Shown here one piece after another: positions 28,451 to 41,389 of a stretch of 64,000 nucleotides of DNA. A program made the position numbers and the translations under genes. The stretch comes from Sphagnum magellanicum. Lineage: Eukaryota; Streptophyta; Sphagnopsida; Sphagnales; Sphagnaceae. The DNA lies in contig CM038925.1 of NCBI GenBank assembly GCA_021904315.1, forward strand, positions 2,234,501-2,298,500, written 5' to 3'. How positions within the stretch are numbered: the first letter of the stretch is position 1; every line of letters begins with the position of its first letter. The notes under the pieces are model-generated. The model did no database searches and was not told the DNA's origin. It saw only the letters and a list, made by a program, of their open reading frames with translations.

Positions 28451-30160
28451 TGCTCCAATCTCACTTGTAATTTTTGTGGTTCTCACTGGATTCTGTTTGA
28501 TGAGAGAGAGTCACAAATTTTTGTCCACTCTTGAGTTTCCTTCTTCTTCTTCTTCTTCTTATTCTATACCCACTATTTTTATTTTTATTTTTTGGGTTTT
28601 GTGGATTCATGTTCCATTCAATAATCAAAGTTTTTTTTTTTTTCACTTCAACTTTCTATCTATGTACCTATTTTTCTTCCTACCTATCTCACCCACCTAC
28701 CTACCTACTTACTTACCTACCTACCTACCTACCTACCTACCTTATGTGCTACCTATCTTAATATAAACTTATCCATCACTAGTAGTTGAGAAAGTTCATT
28801 TGATCCTCTAGTCTGAGGAATTGTTCACCAAGTTTTTATGTAGCTTGAATTATTCATGTTTTGGGAACTTCATGAAACATTTCCAATGGTTTGGCTACCT
28901 TCCTAACCATAAGCCATAAGGAGGGGGGGGAAGAGGCACTTTTTTTTTTTAAAGTACCTCATGAGAGAGAGAGAGAGAGAGCCAGATGAGCCAATTGTTT
29001 CTTCTTTACTTCTTATGTCCCTTCATTCAAGATTGAACAGGTCTTTGGATTTCAGATCTTCAGCTTTGAATGGGAAATATGAGTGTTGTACTGGTATATA
29101 TAAGGAGCAACCTGAGTATATAATAGTATTGGTGCATACTAAATAAATAATTACCCCCAGTTTATGGCATGGTATTAGTCCAGGCCAAAAATGGTGATGA
29201 TCAGTTTTGGAAATAGAAATTTCATGTAGCCAATGGGAAGGCCTAGCATGCACTCCAAGTGCCTTGAATTTATTTTTCTTCTAAGTTTTTTTTTTTTTGA
29301 AAGGGGGGGGGGGGGGGGGATGGGAGAATAGATTTTTTTTCATTTTGTCCTGGTTCTCAATGTGTTCACACTATGTTCTTTTCAAGTTCCCAATGGGTTC
29401 CCAATATATTACCCAAGTTCCCATTGTGTTTCCCAACATGTTCTTCATAGCACCTCACTTTTATCTCATATGCTTTTAGCAAATGTTGTCCTCCTTTCAC
29501 CTATATAGGTGGGCCAAAGGGGAGGAACTCTATACTTCAAAATAAAACCTTCTATTTTGGGGAGCCTCCATAGTTTTTTTGATTTTGTTTTGTTTTTTTT
29601 TTTTTTTTTTGGAGTGATGAGCCAATCAAATTGGCTTGTTGCAAAATTTAAAAATTGAACTTGGGAAGCACCTCATCTAATTAATAGGAGAAGTGAACAT
29701 ACTAATATGATGTCACCTGAGGCAATACCATCCTTATTACTTCAGCCTTATTACTACTCTACTTATGATTCATGTTTGGCAAATTTTGCCAACATAATTA
29801 ATTTTTTGAAAAAAAGGCATTTAGTGGCAGCTCCAATCTGAATATTTCATAATTTTAACAATAGTCTTTTAAGTATGCTAAGTCTATTTGTAAGTTTCAA
29901 AATTATTTGTGTTTTGAACTAGGTTTGATTCTCTAAAATTTTGGAAAAAACTTCTTCTTTTTTTTTTCCAGCTAGCTTAATTAGGAATTAATTAATGCTA
30001 AACACGAGTCATATATATGGTATACCAATATCAGGCTTGTATGAAAGTACTCAATATACGAGTACCTGACTTTGGCCACACCAAACCAGCACCCACCAAT
30101 GCACCATGAAGGATGAATGGTAAGTGGTCAGGGAACAGTTTTCTGTTGAGATCCAGTTCC
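28451..30160. repeat. Microsatellite-rich intergenic DNA
   Basis: It contains an ACCT tetranucleotide array at about 28692-28742, a GA run at about 28963-28981 and a run of 17 G at 29303-29319. A long T run lies near 29596. No coding region is supportable. Confidence 0.7.
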
Positions 30161-30162
30161 TT

Positions 30163-30247
30163 AGCTAACCATGGTGGTTAGCTCGCAGTTGTTCTTTTTT
30201 ATACCTACCTACTAACAACCCACAAGCAGGTTGTTAGTAGGTAGGTA
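30163..30247. repeat. Two adjacent hairpins, one a perfect 19-bp inverted repeat
   Basis: Arms 30202-30220 (TACCTACCTACTAACAACC) and 30229-30247 are perfect reverse complements around an 8-nt loop. Just upstream AGCTAACC (30163-30170) and GGTTAGCT (30176-30183) form an 8-bp stem with a 5-nt loop. The larger arm ends in ACCT repeats like those at 28.7 kb, so it may have grown from inverted microsatellite copies. No target duplication is visible. Confidence 0.8.
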
Positions 30248-31600
30248 GTAAAAACAACCTTTACCTTTGTATAAACCATCTACTTACTTAATAGTAACCT
30301 ATTTTCCTACCTATCTACCTATATATGAAACCTATTTCTTAGAAAATTGGTTACCAAGTTGAAAGCAAATATTAACTCAGTTAAAATTCATCCACTAATT
30401 GAGTAATAACGGGCATCCAACGGATGATGTGGTTGTGGGTGCTGGTTCAAATAGAAGTCTATTAACTAAAAAGACATCATCTCTCACAAATCAATTAACC
30501 ACGAAAGGTGCACTGGCTGCGATGTGTGGGAAAAGATGAGGAATGTCTTCGAAGCATGATAGAGAGTTGAAGAGATTGGAGTATCACATTGATCTTGTCC
30601 TTCTCCACCCCTACAATCCAATTTCAGACTACCTCTATTCATCATCATCTTTGGGGACCACCAAAACTAGAGAGCTATCACAAGAAGAAGAGAAAAGAGC
30701 TTCAAAAACATTAAAAAAATGTCCTTTCTCCTCATCATTGCAGTTTTGCCTAGTTCCTAGTCTTTCTCTGACACACACAGCCCATGAAAATTCTCTTTTA
30801 GCTTTTCCATTTTGACTCTTGATCAAGCTTTTGAAGATTCATACGAGGGTCTGATGTGTAGGGTAAAGCTGCTGCTGGGTGGGCCTAGAACAAGATGAAA
30901 GCAAGCTGCCTTCACATTTTGGGAATGTTCCCCACCCATAAACTTTACTTCCCTGTAAAGGCAAAAGTTATCATGAATGTAAAGGCATTACAAGGTTTTT
31001 ATTTTCTTTGTATTTGAAAGCACTTCTCCACATGGAAGATTACCATACCTTAAGGTCAGCTTCCACATTGACAAAATGAATAATTAATTATTTTTAATGC
31101 AAAATTAAAAAGTCTCAATAGTTATGGACTTTTGAAATTGAAAATTTGGGGTGTAACGCCAATTGCAATTAGATTAATGGACTTTAATTTGGTTCAATGA
31201 TGGATCTAAAACTTGTTTAAAGAATTGGTTTCAATGTGGAAATGTATTAATAAAAACAATGCAAAAGAGTCTTGCATCATATGAATTGGAGGTATTACAC
31301 TATGGAAATTTTGACTGCTAAAACACACCATATTTTTAAAAGTTCATAGCATTTTTTTTAAAAAGTGTTTTGAGTTTAAATTTTGTATACTTATATAAAT
31401 CACTAGCCTCTATAATGCACAAATCACGTATGAAAAAAATTTGCTAAGAATGTATAAATATCACTTTGTTATCATCATGTGTTAACGTTGTGCACACTGT
31501 AAAACTTGCAAAATGGACTTTGGGCCAAGTTTTTTTTTGTTGGATTTTGGTCCACCCAACCATGCCAAGACCCTTTAACCAAATTTGATTACATTTTTTT
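30248..31600. other. Intergenic DNA with one small unassigned open frame
   Basis: A 90-codon ATG-initiated frame at 30543-30815 (plus) starts MSSKHDRELKRLEYHID and has more balanced composition than the desert around it. It has no recognisable domain and may be chance. Nothing else is seen. Confidence 0.25.
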
Positions 31601-31619
31601 TTTTTTTGGGGGTTGAAAT

Positions 31620-33010
31620 CATAGTTTTCAAGTTGAAAATAGGTGAAATTTCACCTAAACAAAAACATTGGCTATCGCCATTAACTAGTGGGAACTGATG
31701 TAATCACTAGCTAGGGGTTTAATATTTTAAATCCCCTTTTCATTGGAACATCTCTCTAGTAATTTTTTGTTCTTTTAATAAATATGTGATTAATGTTTTC
31801 ACATGTTATTGATTATAGGTTCATAATAGAAGAATATTAAAAATATCAAGGTGTTCCTTATTTTTCTAGTGTAGGAAATATACAAGGACTTGCAACAATT
31901 GCAAGGGAGGTCATGAATAACAATAACAATTAGCATCATGAAGTGAAAGCATGTTCTTTCAATGGGTTTTTTTCGGCTTGCTTTCAAGTCAAAATCTTGT
32001 TTTTTAGGCTGAAAACATGCAAAATTTTGCCCAAAATAAAAACATTTGCCACCACCCATTAATGGGAACTAATGAAGTCATTTGGTGCTTAAGATCTCTA
32101 ATCCCATTACAATTTTGTTTAATTTGGAAGGGATTTTTTCATTGACATGTTTTTTATGACAATTGCACATCTATGTGAGTTTTTAACGTGGTTTTTTTGG
32201 ATAATGGTGGGATTTGCCACCTAAAGCCTTGACAAGTAGTAACAATTTTGTGTTTTTACAATTGAAACCCACTTCATGTTTGAATCCATTTTGTGAGATT
32301 TGGAAGTATATTTCATGATTCCAATTGTTTAATGAAAAATTGTCATGTGTTGGATGTGTTCTTGTATGCCATTTGTATGATGATGTGAAGGCTAATAACT
32401 TGGCAAATTTATAAGCACTTTAAAGGCCATGATGGGATCATATTTCTTTTGAATATAGGTGCAAAATTACATTTTCAAATCCTAAAATTTTGTTAGAAAA
32501 ATCTAAATGTTTTAATGAGATTTGGATGTTTATGATTTATATGCAACTATTTTATCATTGGTAGGATGGTAGCAACTATGTGGAAGAATTTTTTTTTTCA
32601 ATGATGATTATACATCTAGATATCTTTTTAACATGGTTTTTTGGGTAATTTGTGGAGTTTTCCACTTGAAACCATAATGAAACAAAATGTGTTATTGAAC
32701 TTTTAAATTCATGATGGGTATAGATGAAAAGTTGCATCTTCTAGCTAAAAAAATTCATGGAAAAACCTCTATGCTAATGAGGCCATTTTGTTGTAGAGAT
32801 GTTAATTGACATTTTTTTGTGCGTGATTGGCAACAATTTGAGTGTTGTTTCATGGTGTGTTATGAACCAATATATTTTTAAAATTTTTGATGCTTTCACT
32901 TATATTACTTTTTTACATCAATAAATAGATATATTGTAATTATGGCCAAAATGTGTTTCTAGAACATGGTTTTTTTCCTAAATTGGTGGAATATGGTAAT
33001 AAAAGCTTAA
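31620..33010. repeat. Diverged tandem repeats of a few hundred bases
   Basis: Related segments recur at about 31625-31790 and 32005-32170 (shared AAAACATT, GCCA, CCATTAA, GGGAACT, TGAAGTCA). Another theme, GGTTTTTTTGGATAATGGTGG followed by CCAC and AAGCC, recurs near 32190, 32634 and 32965 with decay. A 16-bp perfect palindrome, AGGTGAAATTTCACCT, sits at 31641-31656. The repeats are probably an old satellite or nested transposon remnants. Confidence 0.4.
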
Positions 33011-36000
33011 GGAAAAAAATGAATGTTTTGGAATCTATTAATGAAAGTGAATTGTGTGTTTCATTTTTGGCTAGGATGGAAGACTAAACATGTATTTTAT
33101 TTAATGTTATGAATTATAGGTTTGAGTGCAAAAATATCCTTGATGCAGATTCCACCAATGCAATTGATAAAACATATGTGGTTACATATGTTTGGGGTTT
33201 TTTTCATAATTTTCTGAGATGTGGTAGGTTATATTGATAGACAAGATTTTGATTGGTTTTAGAGCATCTACATCAACAATGTAAAATTTTGATTTTAGAA
33301 TTTTTCTGCAAACTCGTAGATTTTGTAAGAATTAATAAATTTTATATTTGTAAATGCGATTAATTAGAATTACATTGTTTTGTAAATGTGGTGGTTTAGA
33401 AATTATGTGTGTTCTAAAATGTTGTGGGTTATTGCACAATTGCTTATCAATGATTTGGTAGGTTATTAATAAGCTTATTATCTTTTGGTTCAATGTTTAT
33501 GGCTATTTTAATTGTTTATCTTTCTTTTTTTTTCATTATATTTGTCATACTTGGTACTAGATATAAACATGTGCCTTATTATAAATTGTTGGGTGTGACT
33601 TAAAACCTTGAAGTACATTATAGTTAATGCTAGAGGTTTTGGACCTATGATATTGTTTAATTATAATCCAAATAGGTAGTTTTAGTACTTGAATTTTAGA
33701 TAATAGACATAAGCCTTAACCTTTTTCATTTAAATTATGTAACTTTCTTGAAATTTTATGAACCCTAAACCTTAGGAGTTGAAACCTATAAACTAAACCT
33801 TGAATTTTAAGTATAAAATAATGACTTTGTTTGTTAACTTTTGTGCTGAATTCCTTTTATAGTTTGTGTTACAAGGTAACGTCTAATGTTTGCAAAATCA
33901 TTACAGTGTGAAATTGATTTCAAGTCCTTGTAGTTAGATTAAATGTAGTCTTTGTTGTTTCTAAGTGTTTTCCAAAGCATGGGGCATTTTGAAAGTTATA
34001 TAGTTTTTTGGGTTCTTTATATATTTTTTCCATTTGGTGTTTTTTGTTGTGATTTCTTGTTTCCATTGTTTATTTGTGCAACAATGTGATTTTTTTTTGT
34101 GGTTAATATTGAGATTACAATTGTGTTTTGAGCTTGTGTACATCTTTTTAAAATGTTGTATATAATAGTTATAGCGTTTGAAAGAGACCATAAATTTTGT
34201 ATAATCTTTTGTTGTTTTTGTTATCTAATGTTTTGTTGGGCAACAAAAACATGTTCATGCTAAAGTTTGTATTAGTGATAGTGGGTTCCCATTTTAAAGA
34301 TTATGGTTGGTTGTACTACATGGCTTAATTAGATTTAAATTTTAATAAGAAGATAACAACACCAATTTATGTTGTTGGGATAACTAATGTATGACAAAAA
34401 ATGTAAGGTGTTGTTTTTAAGGGATATGTGGGTAGTAGATATGGGTTTTATGATGTCCATGGCTATGGATTCAAATACATCCATTATGATTTCACATATG
34501 CTTCAAAACACTTATATGGTAGGTTTACAAAGATTTTCATTTTGGTTGTTGTTGATGGTTTGGAGATTGCTCATACACAAGCTTTAGTTATCTTTCCAAA
34601 ATTCTATATGTAACATGTGTAGTTAGTTTACATCTACACCATAGGGAGACTTGTAACACTTTTAATCAAGAATATTAGTATTCCAAATTTTGGTGAACAA
34701 TAGCTTGCGACAAATTTTTCAAGTTGTTTTGTTATCCTTGCACCTTATGATGCACATTTATTGAAAGATTAAATGAAATTCATTGCAAAAAAACTGAATG
34801 ATAGGATTTTGCAATTAATTTTGGTGTTATATATTTTTTGTTTTATGTGTATTTACGTGATGAAACATTTTGAGGTGCATGTCTTGAGTTTTGTTTATTT
34901 AATTACATAACAAATTGTTGAATATGGGTTTTTTGTGTGTAGGTTGTTGGGAAGTTGATATCCTTATAGGTGCATCTTGTTTTCAAAATATATGTACCAA
35001 TCTTGTATCCCTTCCTTGATTAACAAAGATGGTGGATTTTATTGTTATGGCTGTAAGTTGAAGCTCATTATTGAAAGGGAAGCCCAAATTTCTTGAAAAA
35101 TAAAGCAATTTGGTAATGATGAATTTGATTGTGTGTGTGATCATTTGATTGAATCCTTATTAAAACACAAGCTTGGGAATGCGAAGAAGAAGACGAAGAA
35201 ATAAACAAATGTTTTTTACTTTTTTGTTTAGGGATATGAAACTTGAAGGAAGGTTTACTCAAAGCCCTATTACAAAGGTGGTGGGTTACTCAAAACTCAT
35301 AAATACTCAACATCCAAAATTGATTTAACACCTACAACATGTTCAATAACAACAAGTTCAATTGTAATAAGCAATACAAACTTGAAAAGAAAAGTCCACA
35401 AGGGTAATTATGAAGGATGTGTTTGAAGGTGAAGTTAGTTTGAGTTCTAGTTGTGGTTGTTGAAAGAATTAGAACTTGTAGCTACGAACATTTAGAAATG
35501 GTTGGAGTTTTTGACTGGAAAGCGCATAGATCCATAATTTGTGTACGATTTTGGATTATATAAACACCTAATAGTTTTGTTGTTGCATTCAATAATTGTT
35601 GTAGTTTGCAACAAAGATGTATAGATCCATACTTTGTGAATGATTTTGAACTTGACTATAGTCAACAATCTTGTTATTACATTTACTTTGGCTTGAAACA
35701 TATATATGTAACATGTACATATTGTGTATGTACATTGTACACATGATATTAGTGGAATTTGGTTGTTTTTTTGGGTTATTGATATATTGGGATTTGGTGT
35801 TTGGTTTTGGAAAATTTTGAATTTTACTACTTGTTTTGGGGATATTGGAATAGTAATTTGGATATTGAACAATGTAAATTTGTTTGGGGGATTTTTCTTG
35901 GATTTTTTTTTTGTTATAATAAAGGGTATTTTTCTTGGATAGGGGTGAAATAAGGATGGGTATATTGGGATTTGAGTTTTTGATACATATCTTTGAAAAG

Positions 36001-37040
36001 TTCGATTAAATTTACAAATTTTTTTTCACATCTTGGAATTTGTTTCAAATACAATTGGTTGAGTTCCTTGAAAGTAAGTTTTTTTCTAACATGAAAAGTT
36101 CACCTTAAATATAATATTGTGATTTTTAAATTTTGGATTGCGATAACTTTAAAAAAAATTTGGGTATCTTGTTTAAAGGATTTGGCATGTGAACTTTAAG
36201 TTAAACATGATGTCGTGATGTTTGATTTTGGGTTATGGTAAGTTGTACAAATTACTTTTCTAAAAACCAATAAACATTTTGATAAACAATTGAAAAAAAT
36301 AAACTACAAATATAAATAAAGATAAAAATAATAATGTGATGGTAAATAAGAGATAATCAAAGAAGATTATTTTTTTTATAAAAAGAATGGAAGGTTAAAA
36401 AAAAACTTGAATATTAAAAAAAAACTTGAAAAATGAAAAATAAAAGTGTACATAAAAAGTAGTTGGTATATGGTAATTGATATATATTTTTAAAAATTTA
36501 AATACTAAATAATAATAATAATAAATTTATTCAAAACATTAATAGTAAAAAAATTGGATAAATATTTTGGACGAAAATTACAAGATATAAAGGACTATGT
36601 ATTAATATTACTTATAAGGTGTAATTGTTTTACTATAAAATAGAAATTTCAGGTTAAATATAATTAATTATGAGATACACTAAATAAATTACATATAATT
36701 TTTTGAAAAACTTGTAAATAATAATTAGGATGTATAATAAATAAATAATAATAATGATTTTAAACATTTAATAATAATTTTTATTAAAAAAATCATAAAT
36801 CTTAAATAAAACAAGGAAAAAACAATACAATTTTTTTTGGATTAGATCATAGATTTTTTATACTTTAAAATGAAAAATTACATGTAATAAAAGATAAATG
36901 ATAAAAAATCAAAATTATTGTTGTTATTATTGTGACCTAGTTACAAAATATGGAAAGTCTCGAAAAATTAGATTTGCAAAACATTTATATAGTAAGTTTT
37001 GCAAAACGAGATATATATGTCATAAAACCTATACATTGTT
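33011..37040. other. AT-rich desert, decayed, nothing assigned
   Basis: Very AT-rich, many short A/T runs. Short open stretches near 34390-34610 and 35490-35940 have no convincing domain. Part of this region may be the 5' portion of the Helitron-like element that follows, but I cannot mark a boundary. Confidence 0.4.
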
Positions 37041-37049
37041 TTTCAAATA

Positions 37050-37560
37050 GATGGATATCAATAAAGAATTACATAAAATTAATTTGGAAAAAATAACCAA
37101 CTTCAAGTATAATGTTGGTAATTGTCTTTTTGATGCAATTGCGTAATATTCAACAACATGAACAACAATTTGAATGAATAATATGGTTCATTTGCAAGAA
37201 TATTTAATGCTTGGAACACAAAATCTTTAGTGTGTTATAGGCATGAATTCAATTTTGAATTCCTATATGATTTACATCATGGATGTATGCAATTGATGAG
37301 TAAACCCATTTACAAAAAAAATTAGATCTTCAATAGATGCTAGGTCATATAGTGATTTTACTACTTTGTTTTGAATATTAAAGTATTTACAAGACTCAAT
37401 TGATGTATGAAATAAGAATAATGGAGGAATAATGGTAAAAGTAAGGGATCAACAAGATGTTTCAATTTTGGACATAATATATGGAAACAAACATTTTGAG
37501 ACTATAAACATATTTAATGAAATTGTTAATGAACACATTTCATTAATAATTCAAAGATTT
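37050..37560 (+). pseudogene. OTU-like cysteine protease remnant of the Helitron-like element
   Basis: GNCLFDAIA matches the OTU catalytic Asp/Cys block (G-[DN]-C-L-[FY]), and YGNKHFE matches the late His block (N-x-H-[FY]-E). Between them DFTTLF, LKYLQDSID and NKNNGG fit the usual OTU spacing. Several stops interrupt the frame, the first at 37144, so no protein is made. OTU domains are known in some Helitron-like polyproteins. Confidence 0.6.
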
Positions 37561-38488
37561 CAAATTATAAATTACAAATAAAATCAATATGGAATAAATG
37601 TCCCAAAAAATTGTAAATATAATGAGTTTGATAACACAATTGAGAATTTTCAAATGAATAAAAAACAAAATAATAAAACAAAATGGAACAAAAATATATA
37701 TATTTAGGTGGAATTTTGAATTAAATAATGCATTATTAATTTTCTTTCAATTCATTTTGAATGGATTCCATAAGAGATCAATATCCACATATAGGTTTGA
37801 ACACATTACAAATCAAATGACATTTAAAATGTCTTGAATTTCAATAAAAACAATTGATAACAATTTTTTTTTTTTTGCTCCAAAGAAAATGAAACAATTG
37901 TTCTTGATGTAATTTTTTTTAAAAAAATCATAAATTAGTATATGGATAACAAAAGAATCAAAATAAAAAAGATAATTATAATAAAATGGTGCAAAGTTTT
38001 TAAAAAGATATGTTCCAATATTTATTAGGAAAAAATGCAACTCGTGTTGATGAACCATGCATGAAAAATGACATTGGCACAAATTTTTTTAAGTATTTAG
38101 TTACAAGATGCATTTGGAAAAAATAAAGATATGAATCTTGTTTGAACACAAAAATATGAAAAAATTATTCCAATAGAAAATAATTCAAAATCAATTGATA
38201 AACAAACAAGTGGAAGCAATAAATATGTCATGAAATATGAAAAGGATATTGAAGATATTGCAAAAATGTGTTTTATTGTTGCTAAAGATTATGTTTCACA
38301 CATTAAATTTGTCATGCATCATAATCATACATTTATCAATTCCTTAATCCTATAAAAAACATAGAATTTGATGATCATGTGTTAATATGTAAGTCATGTA
38401 GTAAAAGAAAAAAATTGAAAAACCTTTAAATTCAAAGTTATAATATTATATTATAATTAATAAAGTAAACATGGAGTTGGTTTTAATG

Positions 38489-38575
38489 GTAAATAAAATA
38501 AAAGAACATCTAATTGCACCTTGCTTTGCTTTTGCACAAATTTTCCAACTAGGAGGGTATGGACAATAGGGAATG
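38489..38575 (+). pseudogene. DUF6570/Helitron N-terminal-like remnant
   Basis: IKEHLIAPCFAFAQIFQLGG resembles the conserved EHLIAPxLAFxQIxxL stretch that precedes the Rep domain in many eukaryotic Helitron proteins, as I recall that family. A stop follows after YGQ. The piece is short, so the assignment rests on this motif and its position. Confidence 0.55.
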
Positions 38576-38766
38576 CAAATGTATTGACAATGTGTATTTT
38601 TGCTAAGTTTTATTAGGGGTATAATAGGGGTATGTTTCCATTGGTATATTTATAAAGTTGTATTTAATTTTTATTTAAGAAAATTAACTACTTACATGTA
38701 TATGTATGTTATTTAGGGAAATTAACTTAGCATATGTAATTTTTCGATTTTGTATAAAACAAAATT

Positions 38767-40354
38767 TTGAAACAAATTCCAAGATGCCAAAAGAACATTT
38801 GCAAATTTAATCCAACTTTTCATGCAAATGATCCAAACAAAAATTCATTAGTTATTGGTGTTAATGAAATTGGAAAATATGATTTAGCATATGAAAACCA
38901 TGTATTGAATAAATATAAATATTTAAAGAATGACACAAATGTTTTTAGTTTGTTTAAACAAACAAATGGATACATTTTGTATGAACAATTTTATTTACAA
39001 ATGAGGAAACTACATTATGAACAAAGAATTGTAGTAAATGATATTTTATTAAAAAAACCAAATACACATGAAAACTGTTACATATTTTTTATCAAGTTGT
39101 GTGGGGACAAGAAAAAAATTCACATTTATGTGCATCATACAAAATATGTTATAGTTCATTACATAAAATAAATGACAAATGCTAACCATTTAAAATCAAA
39201 AGTCATGAAATTAGCATACATTGGAAAAACTATTTAAAGTATTAATGACACAACAATACATTTAACACTTGCAATTTCATTAAACAAAAATATATTGAGT
39301 TAAAAAGATTAAGCGATGAAAAATAAGTCATTTTTGTTATAACTTAAGATCAATTATGATTAATTGTACTAAATGAAGTATCTTTAGTAGGTAATAGATT
39401 GTTGGTGTTCATTGATCTTAAATTATGTGTTATCAAAACAAGTTCCTACAAAATTTATGGGTGATTTTGATGTTCTAATGACATGTGATTTTCATCAAAC
39501 ACCTTTAGGTTAGGATTAATGGATTTTAAAATTTAAAATTGATGGATTTAATGTTTTGACAACTAATTTTTGATGCAAAAATATAAAATTTTATGAATTG
39601 AAACAAGTTATGTGACAAAATGCTTTTGAATTTATTATGTTTTAAATATATTTTGAATTGGGTCACAAACTTGTGAAAATTTTAATTTTATTAATAAAAT
39701 TTGTTTCAAAACACCATTAGTGGATAGTATTTTACCATATTTGTTTTACACATATGGTAAATCTATTGAACATGATAAAAATATATTTGAAAAAATATTT
39801 AGTGGAACATTCACATTTTTTACACAAGATATTCATTTTGACACACATCTTTATCGTTTTAAATTGCCAACGATACCAAACCAAACAATTGGGTTGCACC
39901 ATGAATTGCTAATGAATAAATATATGATAGTGGAATTATGTGCAAGAAATGACATAACGTCAAATGGTTTTGTAAATGGTGTAAATAGGATTTTTGAATA
40001 TTATATAAAAATGTCTTCAATTTTGTTTATATGGATAAATTTTCATTTATTTTGAATTGGAAATAAAACATTAAAAAATGTAGATGTATATAATGAATTT
40101 CCTAGATTATGCATATTCAACAAAATAACATTGAAATAAAAATAGGCAATAATCTTCCTCATATTATTACAAGAATTCAATTTCATATTTATGGATTAGT
40201 TGTAAGTCGCACTATGCATCATGCACATGGTTTGAATTTTGAATGTTTAGTATTTGATTGGTTTAGTGTAACAAAACATGGTCTAACATACACAACATTA
40301 TTTCATGTTCATTTGAAAGAACATTTATATTTATTTTCTCCATTGCGATTTTAA
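38767..40354 (+). pseudogene. PIF1-like helicase remnant of the Helitron-like element
   Basis: Successive fragments align in order with the Helitron PIF1 helicase. LHYEQRIVVNDILLKK lies about 38 codons into the 38767-39171 frame and is followed by a ruined Walker A. KLAYIGKT and TTIHLTLAI follow near 39210-39290. NEVSLVGNRLL and FIDLKLCVIK (motif II region) lie near 39370-39440. FMGDFDVLMTCDFHQTP is near 39460-39500. LHHELLMNKYMIVELCARND lies within the 39720-40055 frame. Motif VI-like TMHHAHGLNFECLVFDW and VTKHGLTYTTLFHV lie in 40211-40353. Stops and shifts separate them, so the gene is dead. Confidence 0.72.
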
Positions 40355-40722
40355 AAAAATGTAAATTCTATCATTGAAAATGAAATGTCTCAATTAAAAA
40401 CAATAGCACAATACAAATTAAACATTATGTTTTCGAAATTATACCATAAATAATTTTTACTTATACAAATTTTAAATATTCATTTGTCAAAATTGTAGTA
40501 TCAAGATATTTTTGCAAACCCATATTTGAATCACATTTCTTTTATTTAAATGAAACTATATATAAAATTCACAATGAAATATTGAAAAATCTATATCTTC
40601 TCTTGTTATAGTGAATACATAATGATGTTATATGATGGAATGGTTTTTTTATGAAATACAATTTCGATAACAAATTCGATGAAAATTTTCTTGCTGCAAT
40701 TTATAACAGAAATACATGAAAG

Positions 40723-41067
40723 GGTGTGCATATAATTGCAATTTACAAACCACCCAAAATGAAAATATCTTATTTCATTTATATTTTGGAAACCATTTTA
40801 CAAAAAATACCAGTCAATTGTCGAATTATAATACTCGGAAATTTTAATATAATTAGATGTTAGTAAAAATATCCCCATGAATAACATTATAAAATTTCAT
40901 GAACAAACCCAACTTTAAAATTGTTTCATTTGAAATAACAACAATTTATAACACACAATTACATCATATATGGATTAGTGGGTTAACACATTAACAATGT
41001 CATTTTGGATCAATGAAACCTTATTAGATAGATCATAAACCCATATATTTTGCATTTAGATTACCAA
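40723..41067 (+). pseudogene. Endonuclease/exonuclease/phosphatase-type remnant downstream of the helicase
   Basis: IIAIYKPPK, then RIIILGNFNI (the GDFN motif with D changed to N, 40837-40848), and after more decay DHKPIYFAFRLP (41032-41067). Together these follow the order of an apurinic-type endonuclease domain. An endonuclease at the C-terminal side of a PIF1 helicase is the hallmark of Helentrons as opposed to canonical plant Helitrons. Confidence 0.65.
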
Positions 41068-41389
41068 ACTATGTTGTAAAATTTAGTATTTCGAATGGTA
41101 GAATGTAATATTATAATAAACTAATACATTTAAATATTTTATGTATACATGTTCATACGGATGTAAGCACATTATACAATGTAACACATCATTACTAAAA
41201 AAATGCAGTGTAATTCACTAGCCTAAATCACTATGGGACCTTAAAAATGAAATACGTTCATTGCACTTTAGTGATTTCACCGTGGTAAATCTATTTCACT
41301 ATAATATCATTATGTAAACATCATGTTCAATTACTAGTTGATGTAATTCATTATTATAATTTGTTGTGGTAAATAAGTTTTTTTATGTT

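Larger units (their letters stand above)
37050..41090 (+). mobile_element. Fossil Helitron-like element of the Helentron type: OTU, DUF6570-like, PIF1 helicase and endonuclease remnants
   Basis: On the plus strand, interrupted by stops and frame changes, are pieces of one transposon polyprotein in order. An OTU-protease-like piece has NVGNCLFDAIA (37111-37143) and DIIYGNKHFE (37471-37500), the Cys and His motifs about 123 codons apart. A piece like the DUF6570/Helitron N-terminal region has HLIAPCFAFAQIFQL (38489-38572). A PIF1-type helicase runs from about 38950 to 40353. An endonuclease/exonuclease/phosphatase-type piece has GNFNI and DHKPIYFAFRLP (40723-41067). No replication-initiator HUH motif was seen: the gap between the second and third pieces is too short, so it is deleted or unrecognisable. 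Termini were not found. Confidence 0.72.

Noticed and set aside
30430-30470. tRNA-like B-box (GGTTCAAAT)
   Set aside because: The B-box consensus is not completed and no acceptor or anticodon stems could be formed around it.
34387-34613. Overlapping plus-strand frames resembling a CACTA-associated domain (YDVHGYGFKY)
   Set aside because: The resemblance is a few residues only, and neither the flanks nor the spacing support a CACTA element.
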